Of a DNA stretch of 46,623 nt, positions 1 through 10,200 are shown piece after piece (positions within the stretch are counted from its first letter, which is position 1; every line of letters begins with the position of its first letter). Origin of the DNA: Saprospiraceae bacterium (GTDB lineage Bacteria > Bacteroidota > Bacteroidia > Chitinophagales > Saprospiraceae); the NCBI GenBank assembly GCA_020631405.1, contig JAHDHH010000008.1:38201-84823 (forward strand). The letters are read 5' to 3'. The notes beneath the pieces are model-generated. The model was not told where the DNA came from. It made no database searches and worked only from the letters and a program-made list of their open reading frames with translations. The position numbers and the translations under genes are program-made.

Positions 1-581
1 TTGTCATTATCATAGACCAAGAAGTCAGTGACCCCAAAACTATTCAGTGGAACCTCTACCTGAATAGGCAGACTATCATAAGCATAGACATTGGCAAAGC
101 TACCATCAAACCATAGATCAAAGTACTCATGAGTTGCAGAGGTGTAATCGAAATCAATGGTAACTAACAAGGAGGTATCCAGGCATTGGATATTTGTTGT
201 AGTGAAGTTAGTGTAGCTACATTCTACCGGACAACACAGAGGCTCATCAAAGCCAAAATCATCAGTACAGTCAGCAAATTGAGAATCGTAGACAATCAAT
301 TCATATAGAGTGTTGCAATCAGCAAGTACTGGTCCTATTGTATAAAACGGCATTCCATAATTGAAGGTATCATATACTATACCATTACCAGCTACTATAA
401 AATAGTCACTGATATCGCCTTCAGATTCAAATGCAAAGTCTATCCAAGTGAGACCTGCATCATTGCAAGTATGCGGTTCAGCATAGAGGTCACTGAATGT
501 ACATTGTCCCACCACAGAGTAGGCCCATAGGTTAAATATTAAGAATATCAAAGTTGCGAAAGTGGAGGTTTGTATTTGCAT
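1..581 (-). CDS. Secreted cysteine-containing surface protein, truncated by the left window edge
   Basis: An open frame starts at ATG 579-581 on the minus strand and runs uninterrupted off the left edge (193 complete codons). The N-terminus MQIQTSTFATLIFLIFNLWA is a signal peptide, with likely cleavage near VVG|QC, and glutamine at +1 is common in Bacteroidota. The mature part is rich in Asp, Tyr, Thr and Cys, including a CCPVEC cluster near residues 124-129, and resembles the beta-rich modules of T9SS cargo. I recognise no specific domain and the C-terminus, where a sorting domain would lie, is missing. It is divergent from the giant surface-protein genes to its right. A degenerate -7 element (TATTTTTA, minus strand 599-606) lies 17 nt upstream. 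That it is a real secreted protein is fairly sure; its function is unknown. Confidence 0.75.
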   Translation of the reverse strand, partial: MQIQTSTFATLIFLIFNLWAYSVVGQCTFSDLYAEPHTCNDAGLTWIDFAFESEGDISDYFIVAGNGIVYDTFNYGMPFYTIGPVLADCNTLYELIVYDSQFADCTDDFGFDEPLCCPVECSYTNFTTTNIQCLDTSLLVTIDFDYTSATHEYFDLWFDGSFANVYAYDSLPIQVEVPLNSFGVTDFLVYDND

Positions 582-1021
582 ACTATTTATATATAACGTA
601 AAAATAGAGGTTCTTTTCATTTATCCAATAGCGCAGTGAGATGCTGCTTTATAGGATAATTATATTGATGAAGAGAAATAATATGATTTGTAGTGTATTG
701 GATATCAGCTATTAAGGTATGATAAGTTATGCTCAAGTGATAATCTAAGGTTTCTTAGAGAATACTCAAATAGGAGTTGATTTTGAAAAAATGCGAGAGA
801 AGCGAAGATCTTGGAATAAAAAGTCCAAAAAAGATTATTTGCAACATATTGACTGATAGATCTGAATGTCTGATTGTTACAATTAACGAATAAATGTAAT
901 GTGTTTTCATATTAGAAATGCTCATAATTTGATTTTGGTTTTGGAACAAATCTTGGTCTTTAGAGAATGAAACTTACTAAAAGTCGCATTTCGCCATCGG
1001 TGAAGTGTGCAACAGTACATT
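582..1021. other. Divergent intergenic region, no gene seen
   Basis: These 440 bases separate the minus-strand secreted protein from the first giant gene. A short minus-strand reading frame at 755-949 has no signal or family resemblance and is probably chance. A 6-bp stem hairpin (TCTAAG / CTTAGA, 744-759) has no T-run. I see no exact TAnnTTTG promoter for the plus-strand gene and no tRNA-like fold. Confidence 0.5.
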
Positions 1022-4000
1022 ATGAGTGAAAAAGAATTTTACAAAAACCAAGAATCGATGAGAAAACCATCACTTACAACTTTTACTAGGCTGGTACAAC
1101 CAGTGTTTGGTAATATCGGCAAGACCAAGCAGATGTTACCTTTGCTTCTACTATTATTGGTAGGTCAAGTCTTTGGTCAGGTCACCGCAACATTTGCTTG
1201 TTTAGGAAATGCCACTACGGCAGGTGACGGTCAATATAGGGTAGAGATATGTTACCAAGGTGACCCTGGTGAGACATATCTAATTACCGCATTGGATCAC
1301 ATATATGATGATTTTATTGCACCGACTTACGATTGGACAGAGTTTACAGTAATGCCAGTGTTTGATGAAACAAATGGTGTGTATTGTATACAAAATACCG
1401 TAATGCAGGAACTATCAAATGGTAGTATCTACATTGATGGTGTAGAGTATGTGATTACTGCACCTCAGTATCCGACCAACCTTATCAGTGGTCCGACCCA
1501 GGTTTGCGCTACTAATAGTAGCCCAATCAATGAGACATTTGCAATAGTTAATGACTCAGGTTTAGGGACAAACTATTCGTGGACTATTGATGGTGTCGTT
1601 GTTTCAACTACATCGTCATTAACTATTGATTTTAGTGTGGCTCCTTATAACATCGACCAGGATTATGAGATAGAAGTAACAGCTGAAGATGAATATGGTT
1701 GTATGATAGATGCAAGCCTAACTGTGACAAGATATAATTTATCTGACAGAGTTCAGATTACAGGAATATCTTCGGGTACTTGTGGAACTGAATATAATTA
1801 TGAGCTGAGTGGACCTAGTGACTTTGCAACAATTTCTTGGGATGTCTTACAGTCAGACTTAGTTAATCCTTTGCTCAATGCTCAAGCTCCTAATACAGCT
1901 CCATCACAGGTTGTGGATGACGCAAATATGACAACAGCGGATATTACGTTTATAGATGGGGAAAACACCTATTTTGTTACTGCTACAGGAACAGATGTCA
2001 ATGGCTGTACATTTATGACATCTTACGAAGTTGAAATTGTTGGAGTCAGTGGCGACTTAATATTACTTGATGATAGTTCTTATACGCCAGCAGATACAGA
2101 TGTAAGTCCTATATATAAGATATGTAGAGAAGGTATGTTAGATCTTGAGCTTGATAAAGATTTATTGCCTGGCTTTGATGCAGACAATGGTGATGCTGTA
2201 GCTTGGTCTGATAATGACTCAGGTTCATTTAGTGGTGGTAACTGCAGTGTATTCTTTAATTATACGGGATTGCCCAACACTACCATGGTTACTGTTACTG
2301 CAAGTGGTACTTATGCTCAAGGAAATTGTCCGTTTTCGGATAGCAGAAGCTTTGACCTCATTGATGTCAGTGATCACTGGGTAATTGTGGGTGAAACAAA
2401 TCCCTATTGTGGCGATGTTACAAATTACACTATAGACGCAATTGCAGGCCAAGATACTGACTGTTTGATTTTAGATCCATCTAGAATATATTGGGAGGTC
2501 AGAGATGTGAGTAATAATGTATACACCGGAGCTGATGGAGTACAACAAAATGATGGTACAGAGTTTCAGGTAGATTGGAATGGTACTACAAATACTGAAG
2601 ATTATTATATTGTGTTTTCTGGTTCAACAACTCAAGGGTGTGCTTTTGAAGTCATTTTAGATAACATTGGTGTAAGATCTCTATCAAATCTTGAGATCCA
2701 AGGAGACTCCTATGTTTGTCTTAGTGATGATACTTTTATGGAGTATTGCTTTGAATTAACAGAGTCAGATTTAGATGCTAACTCAGTAGATTATACGTTG
2801 AGAGATTACCTTGGTAATGACGTTGATGCTTACTTAGCTCCCAATTCAAGTGATGATACCAAAGTAACTATCAATTGGCCAGCTGGAGCTGAGGCAAACT
2901 CACCATATGTACTAACTCTTACAGGTGATAGAGCTAATGGAGCTTGTGGTTTCACAGCAACTAAGACAATAGAAGTAGTAGATAATGTCCAGCCAGGACA
3001 GATAGCATGTAACAACCATGTATATATTACTTTAAATCAACTTTGTGACTTGGTAGTGACGCCAGATATGATTCTAGAAGGAGTATCTCACCCAGAGCCA
3101 GATAGATTTGAAGTTACAATTACAGATGGTAGCGGAGCAGTAGTCAGCGGTACTCTAAACGGAGACCATGTAGGACAGACTTTCCAAGTTATGGTTCAAG
3201 AAGATTGTTCAGGAAACATCTGTTGGGGATATATTACTGTTGAAGATAAGTCAATACCTCAGTTAGAATGTCCAGATGGTCCATTCGTTATCGAGTGTGA
3301 CGAATTATCTGATATGACATTAACTGGATTTCCTGTATTTGATCCAGCTGTAGGGGTTGTAAACAACAATGACGGTACTTGGACTATCAGTGGTTTTGAT
3401 AACTGTACAGATGCTACACTTACATATAGTGATGCATTAGAGTCTAATTCTTGCGAAGAAGACGAGCCAGCATCTACTTATACTAGAACATGGGTAATCA
3501 CAGATCAATCAGGAAGCTCATCTTCATGTTCTTATTCAATAGAGATTACAAGGCCTTCAACAAGCACAATTGTTGCACCGCCTAATTTTGATGATAATAT
3601 TGCAGGAGCAGAGCCTGCTATAGACGTGTGCTCATTAGATGATCCATTTACCAACCCTGGACCAGAAATTACAGGAATGCCTACTGGGTTATTCTGTTTG
3701 AATGTCACATTGGATGAAAACTATGTAGATGTACTGACACTTTGGAAGTGTGGAGATCCTAACGATCTTTCAGTGAAACTATCTAGCCCAGCTAGAAAGA
3801 TAATCAGAGAGTGGACTGTATCGGATAACTGTACTGGTATTGATGTAGTATACAAGCAGATAATATCATTAGTTGATAAGACTGCGCCAGTTCTTGCTCC
3901 AGCGTTTGGGTTAACAGATCCTAATGAGACAGTAATTGATGACCCTACTGATCCTAATTTTGGCGACGAAGACTATGATGGATACTTAAACCAAGATGAT

Positions 4001-7000
4001 GAAGGCTATTACTTAGTGGATGCACATCAATATAACTGTAGTGATGCTGTAACTTTATATCCATTTCCAGGTAGCGGTCAGTTTGGAGAATATGCAGGGC
4101 TAATAGGTGAGTGTTCAGATATTACAATGAATGTTGGATACTTAGTGCCTTTGCCTGGAACACCTGATCCAGATTTGTCTCAGGACTTCATTATGTTTCC
4201 AAATCCAATCTGCGATGTCAATGATAATGTAACTATACCTGCTGTAGATGGTACAGCAGTGTGGGTAAGATATGAATTTGAAGATGCATGTGGTAATGTA
4301 GCCATTGCACAAGCTGCTAATCCTAATGATCCAGATACAGATGAACCTGTATTCTTAGGAGTATCATCTTTTGAATTAAGATTTGAAGATAACACACCAC
4401 CTCAGCCAGTATGTGATGTCTATTCTGTTGTTGCATTAGACGAGATGTGTATGGCATTCGCTAGACCAGAGACATTTGATGACGGAAGTTTTGACAACTG
4501 TGACCTTGCTGATATGAAAGTAAGAAGAGCAGATAGTAATTCATCAGATTGGTTTGATGAAGTCAAATTTGACGAAAACGATATAGTTAGTAGTCCAGTT
4601 GGAGTATACTTAAATGTATACGATAGTGCTGGAAATAGTAGTAGTTGTCTAGTGAGTGTGACAGTGATGAATCCTAATTTAAGTACTTACACTTGTCCTG
4701 CAGAGACTGCTTCAGCTGACTGTACAGATACTTGGTTAGATAATCTTTCACTTGGCAACAGTAGTCCAGTAACACTTGCATCTAATATCAGTGTAATACC
4801 TTCATCATTTGGACAGCCTTCTGTAAGTAATTCATGTGCTAGTGGAACTGATGCTGGTTCATATGTGGAGCATGCACCTGTTGTACACTATACGGAGTGT
4901 CAAATTTCTAGTATTACTAGATCATGGACTATTACTCTTAACGACGGATCTACAATTAGTTGTAATCAAGTAATAACAGTAAATAATGTAGGAGGATTCG
5001 TAGAAAGTGATATTAATTGGCCGGACGAAGAAGCGATTGTATCGTGTACTGCTGATATCTCGCCAGAGGCTTTAGGAGAAGTAACTTTCGAATCATTCAC
5101 TTGTGGAAATGTAGTAGCCACTCATGATGACCTACCTTTCCAATATGTAGCAAATACAGCTGACTACTGTCAGAAAGTAATAAGAACATGGTCTGTAAGG
5201 GACTGGTGTAACCCAGGATCTCTATATACTATGACTCAAGTTATCAAGATTACAGATAATGATGCACCAACATTTACTAGTGGTTGTGCTGATGTTAATG
5301 CGACAGGATCGCTTGATGCAGTGACTTGTCAGGTAATGGTAGATGGATTGGCTGCTCAAGCTACAGATGCTTGTACTGCTTCTGAAGATTTAGTATGGTC
5401 TTACGTGATTGATTATGATGATGCATACTTGGTCGATAATACTGAGGATGGAGAAATTAATCCTGCGCCACTGGAAAATCAACTCGGTACTTCTAATGAC
5501 GCAAGTGGCTTATTTCCTCCTGGAAGACATACTGTAACATATACTGTATCCGATTTCTGTGGGAATGAAGATCAGTGTACTATCAATGTGAATGTAGATG
5601 ATGACGTCTTGCCTACACCATACTGTGTAGATCAAGTAGTAACTGTGATAAATGCAGTATCAGAACAGGCAGAGATATGGGCTCAAGACTTAGATGCAGG
5701 GAGCTTTGATAACTGTTTTGGAGGAGGAGGAAACGTGTCCGTCTCATTCTCTCCAGATGGAAATACTGATGTATTGTTCTACACATGTGATGATCTTCCA
5801 AACGGAGTAGTTGATACTTTTGATGTTAGACTTTATGTGATAGACAATGATGGTAATTATGATTACTGTTTAACTCAGATTATAGTACAAGACAATAGTG
5901 GTATTTGTACAGATGTCCCTAGTTCAAACGGCTCGGGAAGAATTGCAGGAGATATTCTTACTGAGGATGATGAAGTATTGACAGATGTTATGATGCATTT
6001 ACACGCTTCTATGCCTGAATTCCCGATGCAAGAAATGACTCAAACAGGTCAATATGACTTCGCGGATCTGCAAGCTACACAGAATTACATGGTTACACCA
6101 ACGAAGGATGATAACCATGCAAATGGTGTGTCGACGTTGGATATCATATTGATACAGAGACACTTGCTTAACCTTCAGCAATTAGATTCTCCATATAAGT
6201 TGATAGCAGCTGATGCTAATAACAATGGTAATGTATCTGCTGCAGATTTAGTAGAAATAAGAAACTTGATATTGGAGAATATCAACGAGTATACTAACAA
6301 TAGCTCATGGAGATTTATACACAAGGACTTCACATTCCTAGATGCCTTGAATCCTTTCCCTTTTGAAGAGGAGGTTGATATCTTAGACTTACCTGAGAGT
6401 ACGGTTGACGTAGACTTTATCGGGGTTAAGGTAGGTGACGTAAATCACAGTGTAGCATTGAACTTTGATAGTAATGCAACAGAGAATAGAGGCAACAATC
6501 CACTTAAATTGACTATTCAGTCGACTGAATCTCAGAATGGACAAGTGATGGTGCCAGTAAAAGCTGCAAATGATTACAGCTTAGTAGGAATGCAATTAGA
6601 ACTTGATGTAAATGCAAACATTGCAGGAATCTCTGCAGGTCTATTAGAGGTGAATAATGACAATATTAAGACTACACAGAGCGGTTCAGTTAAGTTAAGT
6701 TGGAACACCAACTCATCAACTGAGATAGTGGCTGGTGATGTATTATTTACTCTTGTCGTAGATAGTAAAGAAGCTATTGACTTCAATAGCATATCGCTAG
6801 TAAGCAATGATATAGCAACTGAAGTCTACACAGACGAAGGAAACGCTATAGGAGTTGAGCATATCGTATTAGTTGAGCAGACTCAAACAGGAGGCGACGG
6901 TTTTGCACTCTATCAAAACAAGCCTAATCCATTTAGCGAAGCGACAACATTTAGCTTTTCATTGCCTGAGTCTCAAGATGCAACCATTACAGTGTTAGAA

Positions 7001-7159
7001 ATGACTGGGAAGGTGTTGTATTCTATTACCGATACTTATGCTAAAGGCTACAACGAAGTAGACTTTAACACAGCATCTATACAATCATCGGGCATTCTCT
7101 ATTTAAAAGTTGAAACCGAAACTCATTCAGCAATAAGAAAAATGATCATTATCCAATAA
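1022..7159 (+). CDS. Giant T9SS-secreted multi-domain surface protein (type A sorting domain) with dockerin-like and cohesin-like modules
   Basis: Encodes about 2045 aa. ATG 1022 is chosen; a GTG at 1007 and an ATG at 1058 are alternatives, and the signal peptide (MLPLLLLLLVGQVFG, cleavage before QVTATF) lies a little inside. The long middle is a series of Ig/HYR-like beta modules with paired cysteines and recurring W(T/V)VxDxC and GSFDNC motifs (nt ~4487 and ~5700). Near nt 6115-6300 is a dockerin-like segment with two Ca-binding-type loops (DANNNGNVSAADL). A cohesin-like beta domain follows (nt ~6495-6830). The last ~88 residues are a type A T9SS sorting domain (FALYQNKPNPF ... IRKMIIIQ). 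It should be exported by Sec, moved across the outer membrane by T9SS and attached or released. It is a paralogue of the next gene. The architecture is clear; its ligand or role is unknown (adhesion or matrix is a guess). Confidence 0.9.
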   Translation: MSEKEFYKNQESMRKPSLTTFTRLVQPVFGNIGKTKQMLPLLLLLLVGQVFGQVTATFACLGNATTAGDGQYRVEICYQGDPGETYLITALDHIYDDFIAPTYDWTEFTVMPVFDETNGVYCIQNTVMQELSNGSIYIDGVEYVITAPQYPTNLISGPTQVCATNSSPINETFAIVNDSGLGTNYSWTIDGVVVSTTSSLTIDFSVAPYNIDQDYEIEVTAEDEYGCMIDASLTVTRYNLSDRVQITGISSGTCGTEYNYELSGPSDFATISWDVLQSDLVNPLLNAQAPNTAPSQVVDDANMTTADITFIDGENTYFVTATGTDVNGCTFMTSYEVEIVGVSGDLILLDDSSYTPADTDVSPIYKICREGMLDLELDKDLLPGFDADNGDAVAWSDNDSGSFSGGNCSVFFNYTGLPNTTMVTVTASGTYAQGNCPFSDSRSFDLIDVSDHWVIVGETNPYCGDVTNYTIDAIAGQDTDCLILDPSRIYWEVRDVSNNVYTGADGVQQNDGTEFQVDWNGTTNTEDYYIVFSGSTTQGCAFEVILDNIGVRSLSNLEIQGDSYVCLSDDTFMEYCFELTESDLDANSVDYTLRDYLGNDVDAYLAPNSSDDTKVTINWPAGAEANSPYVLTLTGDRANGACGFTATKTIEVVDNVQPGQIACNNHVYITLNQLCDLVVTPDMILEGVSHPEPDRFEVTITDGSGAVVSGTLNGDHVGQTFQVMVQEDCSGNICWGYITVEDKSIPQLECPDGPFVIECDELSDMTLTGFPVFDPAVGVVNNNDGTWTISGFDNCTDATLTYSDALESNSCEEDEPASTYTRTWVITDQSGSSSSCSYSIEITRPSTSTIVAPPNFDDNIAGAEPAIDVCSLDDPFTNPGPEITGMPTGLFCLNVTLDENYVDVLTLWKCGDPNDLSVKLSSPARKIIREWTVSDNCTGIDVVYKQIISLVDKTAPVLAPAFGLTDPNETVIDDPTDPNFGDEDYDGYLNQDDEGYYLVDAHQYNCSDAVTLYPFPGSGQFGEYAGLIGECSDITMNVGYLVPLPGTPDPDLSQDFIMFPNPICDVNDNVTIPAVDGTAVWVRYEFEDACGNVAIAQAANPNDPDTDEPVFLGVSSFELRFEDNTPPQPVCDVYSVVALDEMCMAFARPETFDDGSFDNCDLADMKVRRADSNSSDWFDEVKFDENDIVSSPVGVYLNVYDSAGNSSSCLVSVTVMNPNLSTYTCPAETASADCTDTWLDNLSLGNSSPVTLASNISVIPSSFGQPSVSNSCASGTDAGSYVEHAPVVHYTECQISSITRSWTITLNDGSTISCNQVITVNNVGGFVESDINWPDEEAIVSCTADISPEALGEVTFESFTCGNVVATHDDLPFQYVANTADYCQKVIRTWSVRDWCNPGSLYTMTQVIKITDNDAPTFTSGCADVNATGSLDAVTCQVMVDGLAAQATDACTASEDLVWSYVIDYDDAYLVDNTEDGEINPAPLENQLGTSNDASGLFPPGRHTVTYTVSDFCGNEDQCTINVNVDDDVLPTPYCVDQVVTVINAVSEQAEIWAQDLDAGSFDNCFGGGGNVSVSFSPDGNTDVLFYTCDDLPNGVVDTFDVRLYVIDNDGNYDYCLTQIIVQDNSGICTDVPSSNGSGRIAGDILTEDDEVLTDVMMHLHASMPEFPMQEMTQTGQYDFADLQATQNYMVTPTKDDNHANGVSTLDIILIQRHLLNLQQLDSPYKLIAADANNNGNVSAADLVEIRNLILENINEYTNNSSWRFIHKDFTFLDALNPFPFEEEVDILDLPESTVDVDFIGVKVGDVNHSVALNFDSNATENRGNNPLKLTIQSTESQNGQVMVPVKAANDYSLVGMQLELDVNANIAGISAGLLEVNNDNIKTTQSGSVKLSWNTNSSTEIVAGDVLFTLVVDSKEAIDFNSISLVSNDIATEVYTDEGNAIGVEHIVLVEQTQTGGDGFALYQNKPNPFSEATTFSFSLPESQDATITVLEMTGKVLYSITDTYAKGYNEVDFNTASIQSSGILYLKVETETHSAIRKMIIIQ

Positions 7160-7169
7160 TATATCGATT

Positions 7170-7217
7170 GTGAAGGCATTTGAGCCGAACACTTCAGTGC
7201 CTTCACCTTCATTTTTC
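7170..7217 (+). terminator. Intrinsic terminator after the first giant gene
   Basis: A perfect 9-bp stem, GTGAAGGCA (7170-7178) with TGCCTTCAC (7198-7206), has a 19-nt loop and is followed by CTTCATTTTTC. It starts 11 nt after the stop codon. Its position makes translation of the next gene from upstream of 7273 unlikely. Confidence 0.8.
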
Positions 7218-7272
7218 AAACAGCACACTAACTCAAATTTCAATCGCAAATACTGATTTAAATATCATAAAA

Positions 7273-10200
7273 ATGAAAAAAACATTACTTACAAACCTTA
7301 ATCTTAACATAAACGCAGCTCTTGTCATGATGCTTAGTTTATTCGGAGGGATGTTGTCTGCGCAAGTAGATTGCGATGTTGTTACTGTATCTTGTAACGA
7401 CCTTGTAACTATCTCACTGAACGATGATTGCCAAATAACTGTGGCGCATGACATGGTACTAGAAGATCCAAGTGCTCTAGCAACTTATTCTGTAGAAGTA
7501 CAAGATGCATCTGGAGCCACCTTGCCAACAAGCCCAATAGTAGATGGCTCTTATGAAGGAGACACACTAACTGTTAAAGTAACAATGCTTGACTGCTCTA
7601 TAACATGTTGGGGTAACATAATTGTTAAAGACAAATTAAAGCCAATCATCGACGATTGTCCTGCAATAGTTTTAGATTGTAACGATTCAGCTCCCGTAGC
7701 TGGTGACGCCAACTTTCAAGAACCTACAGTAACTGATAATTGTGTCGGAAGCATAGTGTGGACATATGTAGACCAACCTCATGGTCAGATGTGTGATGAT
7801 GGATTTTGTACTATTATCGACAGAGTATGGACTGCTACTGATGTCGCTGGTAATACAGCTACTTGTACTCAGGAAATCAGATTCAACACAGTTAGTGTTG
7901 ATGATGTAGACTTACCTTCTGATTATATCGTAGATTATAATTCTAGCGATGCTTGCTCTGTATTAGATATCGAAGGCATCAGTCCTAGCATTTCTGGGAC
8001 ACCAACAAACTACGATTGTGCATGTCTACAGTTTTCTTATAGCGATGTTCCATTCGAAATGTGTGGTGCAGGCACTAAGATATTAAGAAACTGGTTTGTG
8101 ATTGATTGGTGTACAGGTGAGTATGTAGAAGGAGGACAGAATATAGAAGCATTTGATGATGAACCACCAGTAATTACATGTGGAGAATCTTGTATTACAT
8201 TATATACTCCTGAAAACGAGTGTACTTTGAGTTATACATATCCAGTTCCTGTACAACTAGGTTCGGATGGTATTACTCCTCAATATTCTGACTGTAGTGA
8301 TGTCACTTGGACACTTAGTTTAGGTAGTATAGCTGGAGGGTTTAGTGAAGATTTGTCTATTTGCGGCGGTGATTTTGATCCTTGTGAGATAGATGCAGAC
8401 GTAATCTGGACTGTAGTGCCAGCGCCTTATACAGTAGACTTGGAGCCAGGATTCTATTGGTTCAGATATGACTTTGTGGATGAGTGTGGAAATCAAATGA
8501 ATGCAGAGGTAGGAAGTGATAATGTGCCTGGAGTCGGATATTGTACTAAAGATGTTGTGGTAAGAGACGGTACTAAGCCATATGCAATAGCAGAAGGAGT
8601 TACACAAATGACATTAGATGAATCTTGTGAGGTAATATTACTTGCAGAATCTATGGATGATGGTAGTTTTGATAATTGCGGAGGATCTATAGTTTCTTAC
8701 ATGATTAAGAGAGTAGGAAGTACTTGTGATGGACATTCTGATGATGACGAATATGGACCTTCTGTAGCATTCTGTCAGTCAGATGTTGGACAAGAAATAC
8801 AGGTCATGTTACAAGTAACTGATGAATGTGATAACACGGATGAAGCTGTAGGTATTGTTATAGTTGATGGTTTTGACGATGCAACTTACAATTGCCCAAC
8901 AACAACATCTTATACATTTACATGTACTGAGTGGGCTGCAAACCCAACTTTCAATGCAGCTGGAGATAGTCCAACCTTTGTGAATAGTACTTGTGGTAAT
9001 AGTACTACAAACTATACAATGGGTACACCAAGCTTATCATCGGATCCTACATCTTTATGTGGAAATGGAACTGTAATTAGATCTATTCCAATAATGTTAA
9101 ATGGGACAACAGTATTTACATGTACTCAAACTATAACAATAACTGCTGAGAATACTTCTTCTTTATCAGGGATAGAATGCCCAGAAGATGTTAACTTAAT
9201 CTCATGTAATACAGGATATGAGCCAGAAGATTTGAATAGTATTGCTACAGCTACAGCAACCGAAGGTTGTTCAAATATTGAGATTTCGCATCAAGATGGA
9301 GCTCCATTTCAAGATGTAGATCAAGCTGGAGCTTGTTATTCTATAATAAGAGAATGGACAGCTATTGATTGGTGTACATATGATCCAGATAATCCTACTG
9401 AAGGAATCTATACTTGTTCACAACAACTCAACTTTACAAGTAGCCAAGGACCTACTATGCTTACATGTGATGATGTTACAGTAAACGATGACGACAATAA
9501 CTGTCAGCACTATGTAACTCTTACGATAACTTCTACAGATGGAGATGGTTGTACTCCTGATGATTTGATCATATATACATGGGAGGTTGACTTAGATAAA
9601 GATGGTGACATTGATCACTCTGGTTCTGGAAGCGACGCAAGTGGCACTTATCCAGTGGGAGTACACAATGTGACATTCTATGCAAAAGATGCTTGCGGTC
9701 TTACTGAAGCTTGTACATATATGTTTACGATTACTAACAATAGTGCTCCAACACCAATATGTAGAGCTGAGTTAGTATGGGCAATTGGTCCTGACGGGAC
9801 TACTGAGGTATGGGCATCTGACTTTGATATTAAGAGTGAAGCTGGATGCGGACAATCAAGTGCATTGACATTCTCATTCACAGCAGATGGCAATACACAG
9901 GCATTAGAATTCACTTGTGATGACCTTCCAAACGGAATAGGAGCTGAGATATCATTGAATATGTATGTAATTGACGGTCTAGGTCAGGTAGAATTTTGTC
10001 AAGTGACTCTAATACTACAAGACAACTTAGATGTGTGTACTGATGATAACAATAGAATGGCATTCGTTTCTGGTAAGGTCTATGATGAAAACTTTGCTGG
10101 AGTAGAAAACTTCGAGGTAGCATTGGAAGATATGAGTGATGACGAAATGTATATGGAGCTTACAGATTCTGAAGGTGACTATATGTTTGAATCAGTAGAG

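Noticed and set aside
755..949. Minus-strand 64-codon frame in the first intergenic region
   Set aside because: No signal peptide, motif or promoter; A/T-rich composition makes chance frames common here.
7180..7272. Upstream extension of the second giant protein
   Set aside because: It would begin inside the preceding terminator and put 31 non-signal residues before a normal signal peptide at ATG 7273.
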